Shown here: positions 13,463 to 14,069 of the stretch, in pieces
Position numbering within the stretch: position 1 is the first letter of the stretch
Layout of the letters: each line of letters begins with the position of its first letter
Origin: Elusimicrobiota bacterium
GTDB lineage: Bacteria; Elusimicrobiota; Elusimicrobia; UBA1565; UBA9628
Length of the DNA: 14,069 nt
Direction: 5' to 3'
NCBI GenBank assembly: GCA_028865585.1
Contig: JAGWJU010000014.1
Location: forward strand, 1-14,069
The notes under the pieces: model-generated
Database searches by the model: none
Seen by the model: only the letters and a program-made list of their open reading frames with translations
Told to the model about the DNA's origin: nothing
Position numbers and translations under genes: made by a program

Positions 13463-14069
13463 TTAGTTGTTGCGATATTTATTCAGGCGCAGGAGCGCGG
13501 CGCAGAGCTCGGCCTGGGCGATGGGGTTGGTTTCGGTCGGCAGCTGCGCTAGGAGCATGGTGTATTCGTAGTTGCCGCCTAACTTGCCCATGTAGTGGTA
13601 CGCGATGGCGCGGACGATCCAGCTGGGATTCTGGTAGAGATTGAGCAGGATGCTCTGGCCAGTGATGTTCCCCATGCCCCAGATGGTGCCCGCGGCGTAG
13701 GCTTGGGCGATGAGCGAGGAGTCGGTCTGAGCGTCGTTGCTCAAAGCCGCCTCGGCTTGGCTTCCGCCCAGGACGGCGAGGGACTCCAGCCCCGCGAAGC
13801 GCACGGTGATGTTCTGGTTCTGCAGGGCGCTCATGAAAATCCCGATGAATTGGGGGTCCTTGGTGTAGGCCAGCGAGATCATGGCCGAAGCCTGGATCTG
13901 ATCGTTGATGCTTTTTTGCGCGGCCTGCACCAGCGCCTGCTGGACCTGCAGGTCCTTGGCGCCCGCCAGACCCTGGGTGAGCAGGAATCCCAGTTGGCTG
14001 TAGCGCGTCTGAAGGTTATAGCCGTCCAGGGTCGTGAGCTTGGTCAGGGCGGCGAGATTGGGATCGAGC
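13463..14069 (-). CDS. HEAT-repeat protein, 5' end outside window
   Basis: About 201 C-terminal residues are visible. The reading frame continues without a stop to the window edge, so a GTG at 13930 that could open a shorter frame is not the likely start. The sequence is a chain of paired helices of about 30-35 residues, for example ITVRFAGLESLAVLGG and PSWIVRAIAYHYMGKLGG, which are HEAT-like repeats used in protein binding. No catalytic motif and no signal peptide are seen in the visible part. It is richer in Gln, Asn and Tyr than its neighbours, which would suit an exported or scaffold protein, but that is inference. It stops 9 bases before exbB, so it belongs to the same transcript and may assist the TonB motor or its cargo. 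Confidence 0.7.
   Translation of the reverse strand, partial: LDPNLAALTKLTTLDGYNLQTRYSQLGFLLTQGLAGAKDLQVQQALVQAAQKSINDQIQASAMISLAYTKDPQFIGIFMSALQNQNITVRFAGLESLAVLGGSQAEAALSNDAQTDSSLIAQAYAAGTIWGMGNITGQSILLNLYQNPSWIVRAIAYHYMGKLGGNYEYTMLLAQLPTETNPIAQAELCAALLRLNKYRNN

Noticed and set aside
13463..13930. HEAT gene as a complete 155-residue protein starting at GTG 13930
   Set aside because: The same frame is open for a further 46 codons up to the window edge, with sequence that continues the helical pattern, so the gene is cut by the edge.

Overview
The window is a gene-dense stretch of GC-rich bacterial chromosome with fourteen protein-coding genes, two of them cut by the window edges. No RNA gene, insertion sequence, CRISPR array or phage gene was seen. 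Apolipoprotein N-acyltransferase and a TonB/ExbB/ExbD motor point to a Gram-negative organism with two membranes. The phylum cannot be fixed from the sequence; a deep-branching lineage such as Elusimicrobiota is possible, but that is a guess. Eight of fourteen genes end in TAG, and the only two TGA stops lie inside 4-bp gene overlaps. This is odd for GC-rich DNA.

Layout. (1) Positions 1-2304, plus strand: the C-terminal part of a P-type Mg2+ ATPase (mgtA), followed 3 bases later by a PTS EIIA-domain protein. (2) 2319-2669, plus strand: a small CPXCG-type cysteine-rich protein with its own promoter and probably a leaderless start. (3) 2703-7994, minus strand, read from right to left: perR, dps, lnt, a class IV-like histone deacetylase homologue, prfB, then a secreted FKBP-type isomerase that may have its own promoter. 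The first five genes are tightly packed, with overlaps or gaps of at most 12 bases. (4) 7995-8168: a 174-base divergent control region. It holds a perfect 23-bp palindrome with a Fur-type 7-1-7 box, the perR promoter, and a metH leader ending in a strong intrinsic terminator just before the metH ribosome binding site. (5) 8169-11684, plus strand: B12-dependent methionine synthase metH. (6) 11697-14069, minus strand, convergent with metH: HEAT-repeat protein (partial), exbB, exbD, tonB, closely spaced as an operon.

How the parts work together. The PerR homologue keeps the five metal ligands of a peroxide sensor and sits directly before dps, a classic peroxide-defence target. Its own promoter lies inside the palindrome, so autoregulation is likely. 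The same control region faces metH, whose leader looks like a transcription attenuator. The EIIA protein probably acts with the Mg2+ ATPase. The TonB motor would power outer-membrane uptake, though no receptor gene is in view.

The most interesting unexplained items are the metH leader (regulator class unassigned), the Fur-type box at a PerR-type gene, the EIIA-ATPase pair with an unassigned C-terminal region, and the TAG-rich stop usage.
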